Below, piece by piece: positions 48,543 through 57,692 of a stretch of 64,000 nt of DNA; position 1 is the stretch's first letter; the number at the start of each line of letters is the position of its first letter. The stretch spans positions 124,001-188,000 of the forward strand of contig JALHMR010000003.1 of the NCBI GenBank assembly GCA_022843945.1, written 5' to 3'. The notes under the pieces are model-generated. The model searched no databases. It was not told the DNA's origin and saw only the letters and a list, made by a program, of their open reading frames with translations. Source of the stretch: Rhodospirillaceae bacterium (GTDB lineage Bacteria > Pseudomonadota > Alphaproteobacteria > CACIAM-22H2). The position numbers and the translations under genes are program-made.

Positions 48543-49787
48543 CTAGTCCTTCAGCAGGCCGCCCGAGCGCTGGGATACGGGCGCCGGCGCTGGTGCAGAC
48601 GCCGGCGCCGGCGCGGGTGCGGCTGCGGGTGCGCTGGATTGAACCGGAATTTTCGCCGTCCGCAACGATGGGTGCGGCTTCGTGCGACGGGTCAGCGGCC
48701 GGCCGTCCTCTTCGTCGAGCCAGAAATAGAGCAGCGCCACTTCAGGGTATTGCTCGAAGGTATCGAGGTTCTGCTCGCCGATCAGGCGCTTCTGCTGGGC
48801 CTCGGCCGTCCGCCCCAGCTGGTCCAGCATAAGCGCCCAGTAGAGGTACATATCCGAGCCCTGGGGATAGAGGCGCACGGCTTCGGCGAAATCCCTTTGG
48901 GCATCCGCATGGCGCTTCATCGCCCAGTTGGCGACCCCGCGGGTGGTGAACGCCGCGGCATGAATCGCCGGGTTGCGCGGGCGGGCCCGGCGCTCGATGA
49001 TCGGCTGAACAGCCTGGATCGCATCCTCGTAGCGGTCCTGCTCGACGCGCACAAAGCCGAGGTTGAGCAGCGCCGCCGAATAATTGTACGTGTCCTTCGT
49101 CGCCTGCTCGAACAGCTCGCCGGCCTTGGCCAGGTCATGGTCCAGGAGTGCCGCGATGCCCTGCAGGTTACGGAACAGGGCCCGCTCCGGATTGTCGGGC
49201 GTCGCGGCCAAACGGTCGATGCTCGTCTGCAGCAGCGTCTTGAGATTCGCCATGTTCTTGTCGACGTCGTTGCGCTCAAGCAGATAAAGCGAGGTGTGGT
49301 AGGGGTCGAGCCGGGAGGAGGTCTCGACCGCGGCCCGGCGGACGAAGCGCGGCATCTCCTCGTCCGCGTTGCGCTCCAGCAGGATGGTGAATGGCGCGCG
49401 GGTGCGGCTGGTGCTGGTAACCAGGACCGCCTGCTTGGTTCCGTTGTCCATCAAGGCGACCTTCACCTGCACGGGATCGAGCCCGAACATGTGCTGGAAG
49501 GCGTAGGTCAGGTCATCGAGCTTGAGCGAGCTGGCGATGACCGAGATGACGCTCTGGTCGTTGGCGGCCCGGATATCGGGCGTGCGGATGATCGATTCGT
49601 TGGAAAAGATCGTCTGCAGCTCGTGCGAGAACAGCGTCGTGGCGAAATCCGCGGACAGCCCGTCGTCGGAGTATTTCTTCGAGACCTCGACCTTCGAAAT
49701 GATGGAATCGGCGTACCAGTAGGCGTCGGCGCCGACCAGCGCGAGGCCCATGGCCGCGTAATACAGTAACGTGGCGATATCCAGCAC
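48543..49787 (-). CDS. TPR-repeat protein with N-terminal membrane anchor
   Basis: 414 aa from GTG 49787 (GGGGAT upstream). One membrane span at residues 5-22. Three or four TPR-like units between about 200 and 330 (LLNLGFVRVEQDRYEDAIQA, ANWAMKRHADAQRDFAEAVR). A Pro/Ala-rich tail (PAPAPASAPAPAP) follows. Probably a scaffold or envelope-associated protein. Confidence 0.7.
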   Translation of the reverse strand: MLDIATLLYYAAMGLALVGADAYWYADSIISKVEVSKKYSDDGLSADFATTLFSHELQTIFSNESIIRTPDIRAANDQSVISVIASSLKLDDLTYAFQHMFGLDPVQVKVALMDNGTKQAVLVTSTSRTRAPFTILLERNADEEMPRFVRRAAVETSSRLDPYHTSLYLLERNDVDKNMANLKTLLQTSIDRLAATPDNPERALFRNLQGIAALLDHDLAKAGELFEQATKDTYNYSAALLNLGFVRVEQDRYEDAIQAVQPIIERRARPRNPAIHAAAFTTRGVANWAMKRHADAQRDFAEAVRLYPQGSDMYLYWALMLDQLGRTAEAQQKRLIGEQNLDTFEQYPEVALLYFWLDEEDGRPLTRRTKPHPSLRTAKIPVQSSAPAAAPAPAPASAPAPAPVSQRSGGLLKD

Positions 49788-49969
49788 GTCGTCTATCCCC
49801 TGTTACGGCGCCTGATCCGGCACCCCCACAGGCTAAGATATCATGCTTTCGGGGCGATAAACTTGCCTAAATAACAGTGGCATGGCCCGAAAACGGGGTA
49901 TTGGGGCGCTGTCGGTCGTGGTTGCATGGACCGAGCGCCTGTGGCATTTTCCGCGCCGTTTTCCGGAAT

Positions 49970-50044
49970 GCCGCCGTAGCTCAGTGGTAGAGCACGTCCT
50001 TGGTAAGGACGGGGTCGAGTGTTCGATTCACTTCGGCGGCACCA
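49970..50044 (+). tRNA. tRNA-Thr(GGT)
   Basis: Acceptor GCCGCCG/CGGCGGC, D-arm GCTC/GAGC, anticodon arm CGTCC-TTGGTAA-GGACG (anticodon GGT), T-arm, and encoded CCA at 50042-50044. A plain chromosomal tRNA with no integrase next to it. Confidence 0.97.
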
Positions 50045-50152
50045 CCGGAAAACCGCTTTCTCCCCCGCCTGTAAACGGCCCCATCCTGTAAACGGGAAGT
50101 TAACGCGCTTATAGTCTGCTCGTCGGATCGATTCCGTTCGAGGGGGGCACGT

Positions 50153-50983
50153 ATGTGCCGCTGGCTGGCCTATTCGGGTGTCCCGGTCTCCGTGGATACC
50201 CTGCTCTTCCAACCGCATAACTCGCTGATCCGGCAGAGCCTGTCGGCCCAGCGCAGCATCGTGCCGACCAACGGCGACGGCTTCGGCCTGGGCTGGTACG
50301 CGGATCTTCCGCATCCCGGCCTGTTCCGCGACACCATGCCGGCCTGGAACGACGCCAATTTGCGCAGCTTGGCCGAGCAGATCCGCTCCTCGCTGTTCTT
50401 CGCCCATGTCCGCGCCTCGACGGGCACGGCCACGACGCGGCTCAACTGCCATCCCTTCCGCTATGGCCGGCTGCTGTTCATGCATAACGGCAAGATCGGC
50501 GGCTACGCGCTGGTGCGGCGCGAGCTCGAGCACCGGCTGAAGCCCGAGTATTACCTGAACCGCGAAGGCTCCACCGATAGCGAGCTGTTCTTCTACCTGC
50601 TGCTCGGCAACGGCTTCGCCCGCGATCCCATGGGCGCCTTCCAGCGCACCATCGGCGAAGTGCTGACGGCCATGGAAGCCGAAGGCGTGGACGAGCCGTT
50701 CCGCATGGCCGCCGCCGTGGCGGATGGCGACCGCATCCTGGCGCTGCGCTGGTCGAGCGACCGCAAATCGCCGTCGATGTTCTTCGGCACGGGCAGCGAC
50801 GTCTGGATCGAGCAGGGCGACGTGCGCTTCAGCGAAGGGCTGGGTTGCGCCCTCGTGCTGTCGGAGCCGCTCGACGAGGTCAGCGGCCACTGGCACGAAG
50901 TGCCGGAAGCGAGCTTCGTCGTGGTCGAGAACGCGACCGTCACCGTGCGGCCCTTCGCCCCGTCGCTGCGCGCCGCCGCCTGA
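50153..50983 (+). CDS. class II glutamine amidotransferase
   Basis: 276 aa. MCRWLAYSG puts the nucleophilic Cys at residue 2 after Met removal; GFGLGWYAD, FFAHVRASTGTATTRLNCHP, FMHNGKIGGY and GSTDSELFFYLLL fit the YafJ/EgtC branch. It releases ammonia from glutamine or a gamma-glutamyl substrate. Partner enzyme not adjacent. Confidence 0.9.
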   Translation: MCRWLAYSGVPVSVDTLLFQPHNSLIRQSLSAQRSIVPTNGDGFGLGWYADLPHPGLFRDTMPAWNDANLRSLAEQIRSSLFFAHVRASTGTATTRLNCHPFRYGRLLFMHNGKIGGYALVRRELEHRLKPEYYLNREGSTDSELFFYLLLGNGFARDPMGAFQRTIGEVLTAMEAEGVDEPFRMAAAVADGDRILALRWSSDRKSPSMFFGTGSDVWIEQGDVRFSEGLGCALVLSEPLDEVSGHWHEVPEASFVVVENATVTVRPFAPSLRAAA

Positions 50984-51030
50984 GGCCGGCCGGCTCTTGC
51001 TCTCCCGAGTGTCGGATTCTACGCTCGCGC

Positions 51031-52233
51031 GTGGCTTACCGGTTCGCGCACGACTACCCGCTCCTGCACTGGCTTCTGACCGACGCAAGGCGGATCACCG
51101 AGCCTAAAGCTTTCCTCGCCGCGCTTGCCGACAAGCTCGTTGCCCACGGTATCGAGGTGGCGCGACTTGTCTCGGGTGTGCCGATCCTGCACCCCCAGGT
51201 CCATTCCTACAGCGCGCGCTGGGATCTCGGAAAAGGTGTCTCGGAGCGCTTCTTCCGCCTGACCGCGGAGACCTTGCCGGTCCTCGAGAACAGTCCGGTC
51301 AAGACCGTCTACAGCGGGGGTGGATCGGTACGCTGCGACCCCACCGCGCCGCCGCGCGACGGTGAATTCGGGATTCTCTCGGACCTGCGCCGCGACGGCA
51401 TGACCGACTACGTAGCCTTGAGCATTCCCTTTTCGGACGGCGCGACGAAGCTCCTGTCGGTCGCCACCCAGCGGCCCGGCGGCTTCTCCGGCCAGCAGAT
51501 GGAACTTCTGGAAGCCATCATCCCAGGCGTGGCCATCAACCTGGAAGTCCAGGCGCTGCGCCTGACGGCGCGCACGCTGCTCGACACCTATGTCGGGCGT
51601 CAGGCCGGCGCGCGCGTGCTGGAAGGCGCCATCAAGCGCGGCATGGGCGAGACCATCCGCGCGGTCGTCTGGCTGTGCGACCTCCGCGGCTTCACCAGCC
51701 TCTCCGAACAGCTGCCGCGCGATGCCCTGATCGGGCTGCTCAACGACTATTTCGGCCGCATGTGCGCGGCCATCGAGACCGGCGGCGGTGAGGTCCTGAA
51801 ATTCATCGGCGATGCGCTGCTCGGGATTTTTCCCATACTCGGCGACGATGCTGCCGCGACGTGTGGTCGCGCGCTTGCCGCGGCCGAAAAGGCGCAGGAG
51901 ACGATTGTCGCCTTCAACGCCGCCCAGGCGGAGGCCGGCAAGCCGCGCATCGAATATGGCATCGCCTTGCACATCGGCGATGTCATGTACGGCAACATAG
52001 GCGGCGAGAACCGCCTCGACTTCACGGTCATCGGGCCGGCGGTCAATCTCGCCGCACGGATCGAGGGACTGTGCGGCGAGCTGGGCCGCCCTGTCCTGCT
52101 GTCCGAAGGCTTCGTCACGGCCTCCGGCGTGGCCGCCGAGCCTCTCGGCGCCTTCTCGCTGAAGGGCCTGAACACGCCTCAGCCGGTCTATGCGCCGGCG
52201 TCTACCCGCAGCGCCGGCAGCGGATCGCCATGA
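51031..52233 (+). CDS. class III adenylate/guanylate cyclase with GAF-like N-terminus
   Basis: 400 aa from GTG 51031. Residues 1-190 look like a GAF-type sensor part (FGILSDLRRDGMTDYVALSI). The cyclase domain has VWLCDLRGFTSLSEQLPRDA (metal Asp), GGGEVLKFIGDALLGIF (second Asp), and DFTVIGPAVNLAARIEGLC. Makes cAMP or cGMP. No strong ribosome site. Confidence 0.88.
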   Translation: MAYRFAHDYPLLHWLLTDARRITEPKAFLAALADKLVAHGIEVARLVSGVPILHPQVHSYSARWDLGKGVSERFFRLTAETLPVLENSPVKTVYSGGGSVRCDPTAPPRDGEFGILSDLRRDGMTDYVALSIPFSDGATKLLSVATQRPGGFSGQQMELLEAIIPGVAINLEVQALRLTARTLLDTYVGRQAGARVLEGAIKRGMGETIRAVVWLCDLRGFTSLSEQLPRDALIGLLNDYFGRMCAAIETGGGEVLKFIGDALLGIFPILGDDAAATCGRALAAAEKAQETIVAFNAAQAEAGKPRIEYGIALHIGDVMYGNIGGENRLDFTVIGPAVNLAARIEGLCGELGRPVLLSEGFVTASGVAAEPLGAFSLKGLNTPQPVYAPASTRSAGSGSP

Positions 52234-52390
52234 AGATGTCGTCGACGTCGGCATCCTGCATGGCGTGGTCGAGAACCACGCGCAGCGCCTTCGAGGCATC
52301 GGGCAGCGAGTAGCTCTCGGCCATCTGCTTCAGCCAGTCGAGCTGGTCGGCCTCGATCTCGAGCGGCTCGACGATCTTGCTTTTTTGCAT
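52202..52390 (-). CDS. small conserved hypothetical protein (RHH-like), 62 aa
   Basis: MQKSKIVEPLEIEADQLDWL leads to MAESYSLPDASKALRVVLDH, a ribbon-helix-helix-like pattern, and a Cys pair (IRCRRCG) at the end. AAGGACG precedes the ATG. It overlaps the 3' end of the cyclase gene by 32 bases, tail to tail. Confidence 0.65.
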   Translation of the reverse strand: MQKSKIVEPLEIEADQLDWLKQMAESYSLPDASKALRVVLDHAMQDADVDDIFMAIRCRRCG

Positions 52391-52417
52391 GGTGACGTCC
52401 TTCAGCGCGCCCGGTCT

Positions 52418-53410
52418 TCAGCGATTGAGGTCGACCACGACCCGGCCGCGCACCTGACCCTTGAGGATACGCTGGCTCTCATTCGCCAGGTCGCCAAGGC
52501 CGATGACGCTGGTCATGGCGTCGAGTTTTCCGAGCGGCAGGTCGCGCAGCAGCCGCGCCCAGGCCTCGCGACGCTCCGGCATGGGCTTCATCGCCGAATC
52601 GATGCCCAGCAGGTTTACCCCGCGCAGGAGGAATGGAATGACGCTGGCCGGCACGTCGTTGCCGCCGGCATTGCCGCAGGCGGCGACCGAGGCGCCGTAT
52701 TTCATCGCCGGCAGCACGCCGGCCAGGGTCGCGCCGCCGACGGTGTCGACGCAGCCGGCCCAGCGCTCGGCGACCAGCGGCTTGCCCGGCGGGGCGACCG
52801 TCGCCGCGCGGTCGATGATCGTGGTCGCGCCCAGCTGTCGCAGATAGTCATGGGTCTCGGCGCGGCCCGTGGAGGCGACGACCGTGTAACCGAGCCGGGC
52901 GAGAATGGCGACGGCGACACCGCCCACGCCGCCGGCCGCCCCGGTGACCAGCACCTCGCCGCCCTCCGGCTTCAACCCGTGCTTCTCCAGCGCCAGCACC
53001 GCCAGCATCGAGGTGAAGCCCGCCGTGCCGATGGCCATCGCCTGCTGCGCACTCATGCCGGCCGGCAGCGGCACCAGCCATTCGCTTTTCACCCGGGCCT
53101 TCTGGGCGTAGCCGCCCCAGTACCATTCACCCACGCGCCAGCCGGTGAGGATCACCTTGTCGCCTGGTTTGAAAGCCGGTGAGTCGGAACGCTCGACCGT
53201 GCCGACGAAATCGATGCCCGGCACATGCGGGTACTTGCGCACGATCCGGCCGAGGCCGGCGAGGATCAGCCCGTCCTTGTAGTTGAGGGTCGAATGGCTG
53301 ACGGCGACGGTGACGTCGCCCGGCGGCAGGGCGGTCTCGTCGACCGTCTGCAGCGCCGAAGAGACCTTGCCGTCCTTTTCCTCGAGGACGAGCGCGCGGA
53401 AGCTGGACAT
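52418..53410 (-). CDS. acuI: acrylyl-CoA reductase AcuI / YhdH family oxidoreductase
   Basis: 330 aa, zinc-free MDR type. LNYKDGLILAGLGRIVRKYP, PGIDFVGTVERSD, AIGTAGFTSMLAVLALEKHG and VLVTGAAGGVGGVAVAILAR (NADPH site) are family hallmarks, and the length is exact. It reduces acryloyl-CoA to propionyl-CoA with NADPH. Confidence 0.88.
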   Translation of the reverse strand: MSSFRALVLEEKDGKVSSALQTVDETALPPGDVTVAVSHSTLNYKDGLILAGLGRIVRKYPHVPGIDFVGTVERSDSPAFKPGDKVILTGWRVGEWYWGGYAQKARVKSEWLVPLPAGMSAQQAMAIGTAGFTSMLAVLALEKHGLKPEGGEVLVTGAAGGVGGVAVAILARLGYTVVASTGRAETHDYLRQLGATTIIDRAATVAPPGKPLVAERWAGCVDTVGGATLAGVLPAMKYGASVAACGNAGGNDVPASVIPFLLRGVNLLGIDSAMKPMPERREAWARLLRDLPLGKLDAMTSVIGLGDLANESQRILKGQVRGRVVVDLNR

Positions 53411-53461
53411 GAATCGGCCCGAGCGGTTGTTGTGCCCGGGCCGATTATAGCGGGTGGGCGC

Positions 53462-54649
53462 TTACTTGTTGCGCTCCTTCCAGGGATCCTTGACCGCCGG
53501 GTAGGTCTCGAACACCACGTTGGTCAGGCGGCCGTTCACCCGCTCGACCTTGCAGATGTAGATGTTCTGCACGATATCGCGGGTGACGGGGTCGATGCTG
53601 ATGGGACCGCGCGGGCTCTCGGACTTCCAGGTCTTGATGAAGGCCATCGCCTTGTCGCCGTCGATCTTGCCGTCGAGGGCCTTCACCGTGTCGTAGATCA
53701 TCTGCATGCCATCCCAGGCACCGACGGCGAAGAAGTCCGGATCAGTGTTGTAGGCGGCACGATAAGCGGCCACGAACTCGCGGTTCTTGGCCGACTGGTA
53801 GCCGGCCGAGTAGTGCGTGGCGGTGATCAGGCCGACGGCGAGGTCGCCCAGGTTGTCGATCTGGGATTCGTTGGTGGCTTCGGCACTGGGCATCAGCTTG
53901 ATGCCGGCCCTGGCGAGGCCGAGCTCGTTGAATGCCTTGACGTAGGCGGTCGGCTGCGTGCCGCCGGGCAGGAAGGCGTAAACGCCTGCCGGCTTCTGGT
54001 CGAGGATGCGCTGCAGGAACGGCACGAAATCGGGATTGGCCACCGGCATGCGCACGCTGGCGACCACCGTGCCGCCGCCGTCGGTGAAGCCCTGCTTGAA
54101 CGCCGCCTCGGCGTCGTGGCCGGGGCCGTAATCGGAAACCGAGGTCAGGGCCTGCTTCATGCCGCCCTTGGTCGCCGCCCAGCGGCCGAAGATCTCGGTC
54201 GTTTGCGGGAGAGTGAGGGACACTCGCGTCAGGTAGGGCGAGCGCGTGGTGATCATCGCCGTGGCGGCGTTCATGATCACCACGGGGGTCTTGGACTCGG
54301 TGGCCAGCGGCGCCACCGCCAGCGCGTTGGGCGTGAACACCAGGCCGGTGATGATCTTGGCGCCGTCGCGGGTGATCAGCTCCTGGGCCAGGCGCTTGGC
54401 GACGTCCGGGTTGGGGCCGGTCTCGTCGCGGCGGATGATCTCGATCTTGTGGCCGCCCGAGCTGTCGCCGTTCTTGGCGACGAAGAGCTTGACGGCATTG
54501 TCCTGGGTGAGGCCGAGGCTGGCGAAGGGCCCCGACGTGGTCGTGATGAAACCGACCTTGACGGTCTCGGCGGCAGCCTGTCCGGTAAAGAAGGGGCCGG
54601 CGATGATGGCGATGGCGGCCGCGGTGGCCAGAAGGCGCGTAAGGCGCAT
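53462..54649 (-). CDS. ABC transporter substrate-binding protein (Liv/branched-chain type)
   Basis: 395 aa from ATG 54649 (GGGAGGG upstream). Signal peptide MRLTRLLATAAAIAIIAGPF with cleavage after QAAA near residue 27. Periplasmic-binding-protein type 1 features: VGFITTTSGPFASLGLTQ, NADVAKR-like RDETGPNPDVAKRLAQ, and ITTRSPYLTRVSLT. No Liv permease or ATPase gene is next to it. Confidence 0.9.
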   Translation of the reverse strand: MRLTRLLATAAAIAIIAGPFFTGQAAAETVKVGFITTTSGPFASLGLTQDNAVKLFVAKNGDSSGGHKIEIIRRDETGPNPDVAKRLAQELITRDGAKIITGLVFTPNALAVAPLATESKTPVVIMNAATAMITTRSPYLTRVSLTLPQTTEIFGRWAATKGGMKQALTSVSDYGPGHDAEAAFKQGFTDGGGTVVASVRMPVANPDFVPFLQRILDQKPAGVYAFLPGGTQPTAYVKAFNELGLARAGIKLMPSAEATNESQIDNLGDLAVGLITATHYSAGYQSAKNREFVAAYRAAYNTDPDFFAVGAWDGMQMIYDTVKALDGKIDGDKAMAFIKTWKSESPRGPISIDPVTRDIVQNIYICKVERVNGRLTNVVFETYPAVKDPWKERNK

Positions 54650-54789
54650 GGAGGTCCCTCCCTGGGGTTGTTCGTTGGCGCCCACTCTGCCGCAACTCCG
54701 CGGACGCGGCAACGCCGCCCCTCGTGGGGCCTATCCCATTGGCCCGTCCGGGGGTTTCGTGTTAAGGGCACGGCCCTCTGGAGGACACC

Positions 54790-55902
54790 ATGAAGCCGCC
54801 GTTCCGCGCCGACCATGTCGGCAGCCTGCTCCGCCCCAAAGCCCTGCTCGAGGCCCGCGACCAGCGCGCCAAGGGCGCCATCCCGGCCGAGGCCCTGACC
54901 GAGGCCGAGGACAAGGCCATCAGCGACGCCGTGCGCAAGCAGGAGGCGATCGGCCTCCACTCGGTGACCGACGGCGAGTTCCGCCGCACCATGTGGCACA
55001 TGGATTTCATCACCCGCTTCGCGCATGTCGCGGTGGTGCCCTCGGAGATCAAGATCCGCTTCCACACCCACGAGGGCGATATCGATGTCGCCCCGCCGGG
55101 CCTCAAGGTCACCGGCAAGCTGGCCCGACCGGGCGGCATCTTCGTCGACCACTTCAAGTACGTGAAGAAGGTGGCGAAAGAGACGCCCAAGATCACCATC
55201 CCCTCGCCCACCGTGCTGCATTTCCGCGGCGGGCGGGCGGCCATCGACGACAAGGCCTACCCGACGATGGAGGCCTTCTACGCCGACCTCGCCCGCGTCT
55301 ACAGCGAGGAGGTGAAGGACCTGGCCGCCGCCGGCTGCCGCTACCTGCAGATCGACGAGACCAACTTCGCCTATCTCTGCGACCCGTCGGTGCGCGAGCA
55401 GGTGCGCGAGCATATCCACGAGGACCCCAACGAGCTGCCCAAGACCTACGCCAAGCTGATCAACGGCGCCGTCGCTGGCAAGCCGGCCGACATGACGGTG
55501 TGCATGCATCTCTGCCGCGGCAACAATCAGAGCGCCTGGCTGTCCGAGGGTGGCTACGACCCGGTGGCCGAGGTGCTGTTCAACGACATCAAGGTCGACG
55601 GCTATTTCCTGGAATACGACACCGACCGGGCCGGCGATTTCTCGCCCTTGCGCTTCGTGCCCAAGGGCAAGCGCATCGTGCTCGGCCTGGTGACCAGCAA
55701 GCAGCCGGCGCTGGAGGCCAAGGACGCGCTCAAGCGGCGCATCGACGAGGCGGCGAAGTACGTGCCGCTCGACCAGCTCGCCATCAGCCCGCAATGCGGC
55801 TTCGCCAGCACGGTCGAAGGCAACCGCATGACCGAGGACGACCAGTGGCGCAAGCTCTCGCTCTGCGTCGAGGTGGCGCGCGAGGTCTGGGGCGCGAACT
55901 AG
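54790..55902 (+). CDS. cobalamin-independent methionine synthase C-terminal-like protein
   Basis: 370 aa. PFRADHVGSLLRP at the N-terminus and SVTDGEFRRTMWHMDFITRF are hallmarks of the MetE C-terminal-domain family (YxjG/YxjH-like). YLQIDETNFAYLCDP, VCMHLCRGN with metal His and Cys, and QLAISPQCGFASTVEGN with the last zinc Cys. Methyl donor unknown; may act as a methyltransferase or degrade a methylated compound. Confidence 0.87.
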   Translation: MKPPFRADHVGSLLRPKALLEARDQRAKGAIPAEALTEAEDKAISDAVRKQEAIGLHSVTDGEFRRTMWHMDFITRFAHVAVVPSEIKIRFHTHEGDIDVAPPGLKVTGKLARPGGIFVDHFKYVKKVAKETPKITIPSPTVLHFRGGRAAIDDKAYPTMEAFYADLARVYSEEVKDLAAAGCRYLQIDETNFAYLCDPSVREQVREHIHEDPNELPKTYAKLINGAVAGKPADMTVCMHLCRGNNQSAWLSEGGYDPVAEVLFNDIKVDGYFLEYDTDRAGDFSPLRFVPKGKRIVLGLVTSKQPALEAKDALKRRIDEAAKYVPLDQLAISPQCGFASTVEGNRMTEDDQWRKLSLCVEVAREVWGAN

Positions 55903-55906
55903 CCGC

Positions 55907-57076
55907 TCAGGCGCGCAAGGGCTGCAGAATGGTCACGTAGTTGGCTACCGCGGCGCCGCCCATGTTGAACACGCCGGTGACGCCGGTCTTCTTGATCTGC
56001 ATCTCGCCGGCCGTGCCCGTCGCCTGCATCGCCGCCATGATGTGCATCGACACACCGGTGGCGCCGATCGGATGGCCCTTGGCCTTGAGCCCGCCCGAGG
56101 CATTGACCGGCAGCCGGCCGTCCTTCTCGGTCCAGCCTTCCATGGCCGCGCGGGCCCCCTGCCCCTTGGGCACCAGGCCCATCGCCTCGTACTGGATGAG
56201 CTCGGCGATGGTGAAGCAGTCATGCGTCTCGACGGCCGCGAGGTCGTCGATCCTGAGCCGGGCGTCGCCCAGCGCCTTCTTCCAGGCGAGCGCGCAGCCC
56301 TCGAAATCGACGATGTCGCGGCGGCTCATCGGCAGGTAGTCGTTGACCTGCGCCGTGGCGCGCAGCAGCACCGCCTTCTTCAGGGTCATCGCCGTCTCGA
56401 CGTCGGTCAGCACCAGCGCCGCCGCCCCGTCGGAGACCAGTGAGCAGTCGGTGCGGCGCAAGGGCCCGGCGACGATCGGGTTCTTGTCCGACACCGTGCG
56501 GCAGAACTCGTAGCCGAGATCCTTGCGCAGCTGCGCATAGGGGTTCGCCACGCCGTTCTTGTGGTTCTTGGCAGCGATCCTGGCCATGGCGTCCGACTGG
56601 TCGCCGTAGCGCTGGAAATAGAGCTGGGTGATCTGGCCGAATACGCCGGCGAAGCTCATGCCGTCGCGGTCTTCCTCCTTCACATAGGAGGCCTTCATCA
56701 GGATGCCGCCGATCTGCTCGCCCGGGGTCTCGGTCATCTTCTCGACGCCGACCACCAGCACGACGCGCGCCTTCCTGGCGGCGATGGCGTTGGCGCCCTG
56801 GTGGACGGCGGCCGAGCCGGTGGCGCAGGCATTCTCCACCCGCGTCGAGGGCTTGAAGCGCAGCGCGTCGGAGGCCTGGAGCACGAGCGAGGCCGGGAAG
56901 TCCTGCTTGACGAAGCCGCCGCCGAAATGGCCGACATAGATCTCGTCGATGTCACCCGGCGCCAGGCCGGCATCGGCGATGGCCGCCGTCGAGACCTCGA
57001 CGATCATCTTCTCGAGGTCTTCGCCCTCGCGCTTGCCGAACTTGCCGTGCGACCACCCGACGATGCATGCCGTCAT
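55907..57076 (-). CDS. thiolase family protein (acetyl-CoA acetyltransferase, SCP2-like)
   Basis: 389 aa from ATG 57076. RVENACATGSAAVHQGANAI carries the nucleophilic Cys near residue 86; the C-terminal has VETHDCFTIAELI, NASGGLKAKGHPIGATG (catalytic His) and a final GVFNMGG loop in place of the usual Cys-containing end. The VETHDCF type is common to SCP-x-like thiolases. Confidence 0.88.
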   Translation of the reverse strand: MTACIVGWSHGKFGKREGEDLEKMIVEVSTAAIADAGLAPGDIDEIYVGHFGGGFVKQDFPASLVLQASDALRFKPSTRVENACATGSAAVHQGANAIAARKARVVLVVGVEKMTETPGEQIGGILMKASYVKEEDRDGMSFAGVFGQITQLYFQRYGDQSDAMARIAAKNHKNGVANPYAQLRKDLGYEFCRTVSDKNPIVAGPLRRTDCSLVSDGAAALVLTDVETAMTLKKAVLLRATAQVNDYLPMSRRDIVDFEGCALAWKKALGDARLRIDDLAAVETHDCFTIAELIQYEAMGLVPKGQGARAAMEGWTEKDGRLPVNASGGLKAKGHPIGATGVSMHIMAAMQATGTAGEMQIKKTGVTGVFNMGGAAVANYVTILQPLRA

Positions 57077-57143
57077 GACGCTGCCTCTGAGCGATAATTG
57101 GAAGCCCCAAGAATAGCAGGAATGCCCCGCCCGGATAAGCGCT

Positions 57144-57692
57144 CTAACGGGCGAAATGCGCCTTGAGCGCCGCCATCGCCGCCGGTACGTCGGGCACCGT
57201 CTGGTAACTGCGATGCATGCGCGACCGCAGTACGCCATGCGCGTCGAAATCGCGGATCAGGGCCTCGAACGGGTCCCAGAAACGCTCGATGTTGCACAGA
57301 ACGGTCGGCTTGGCGTGCAGGCCGAGATCGAACGTCGTGATCATCTCCAGCAGCTCGTCCAGCGTGCCGATGCCGCCGGGCAGGCAGACGAAAGCATCGG
57401 AGAGCTCGGCCATCAGCTCCTTGCGCTGGGCCAGGGTATCGACGATGCGCAGCTCGGTGATGTCGCGGTTGGCGACTTCGGGCGCCACCAGCACCGTCGG
57501 GATCACGCCGACCACCGTGCCGCCGGCCGCCATGGCGGCGCGCGCCGCCTCGCCCATCAGGCCGCGCCGCGACCCGCCGTAAACCAGGCGCCAGCCGCGG
57601 CCCGCCATGGCCGTCCCGAACTCCGCCGCCGCCGTGCGAAACGAGGGCGCCAACCCCTCGACCGCCGAGCAGAACAGGCAGACGGATTTCAT
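57144..57692 (-). CDS. LOG family protein
   Basis: 182 aa. VYGGSRRGLMGEAARAAMAA, MAELSDAFVCLPGGIGTLDE and the PGGxGTxxE motif give the family (nucleoside 5'-monophosphate phosphoribohydrolase, cytokinin-activating type). Overlaps pyrC as TGATG. Confidence 0.92.
   Translation of the reverse strand: MKSVCLFCSAVEGLAPSFRTAAAEFGTAMAGRGWRLVYGGSRRGLMGEAARAAMAAGGTVVGVIPTVLVAPEVANRDITELRIVDTLAQRKELMAELSDAFVCLPGGIGTLDELLEMITTFDLGLHAKPTVLCNIERFWDPFEALIRDFDAHGVLRSRMHRSYQTVPDVPAAMAALKAHFAR

Noticed and set aside
49970-50044. tRNA-Thr as a second attachment site
   Set aside because: No integrase, repeat of the tRNA end, or accessory genes adjoin it; both sides are ordinary chromosomal genes.
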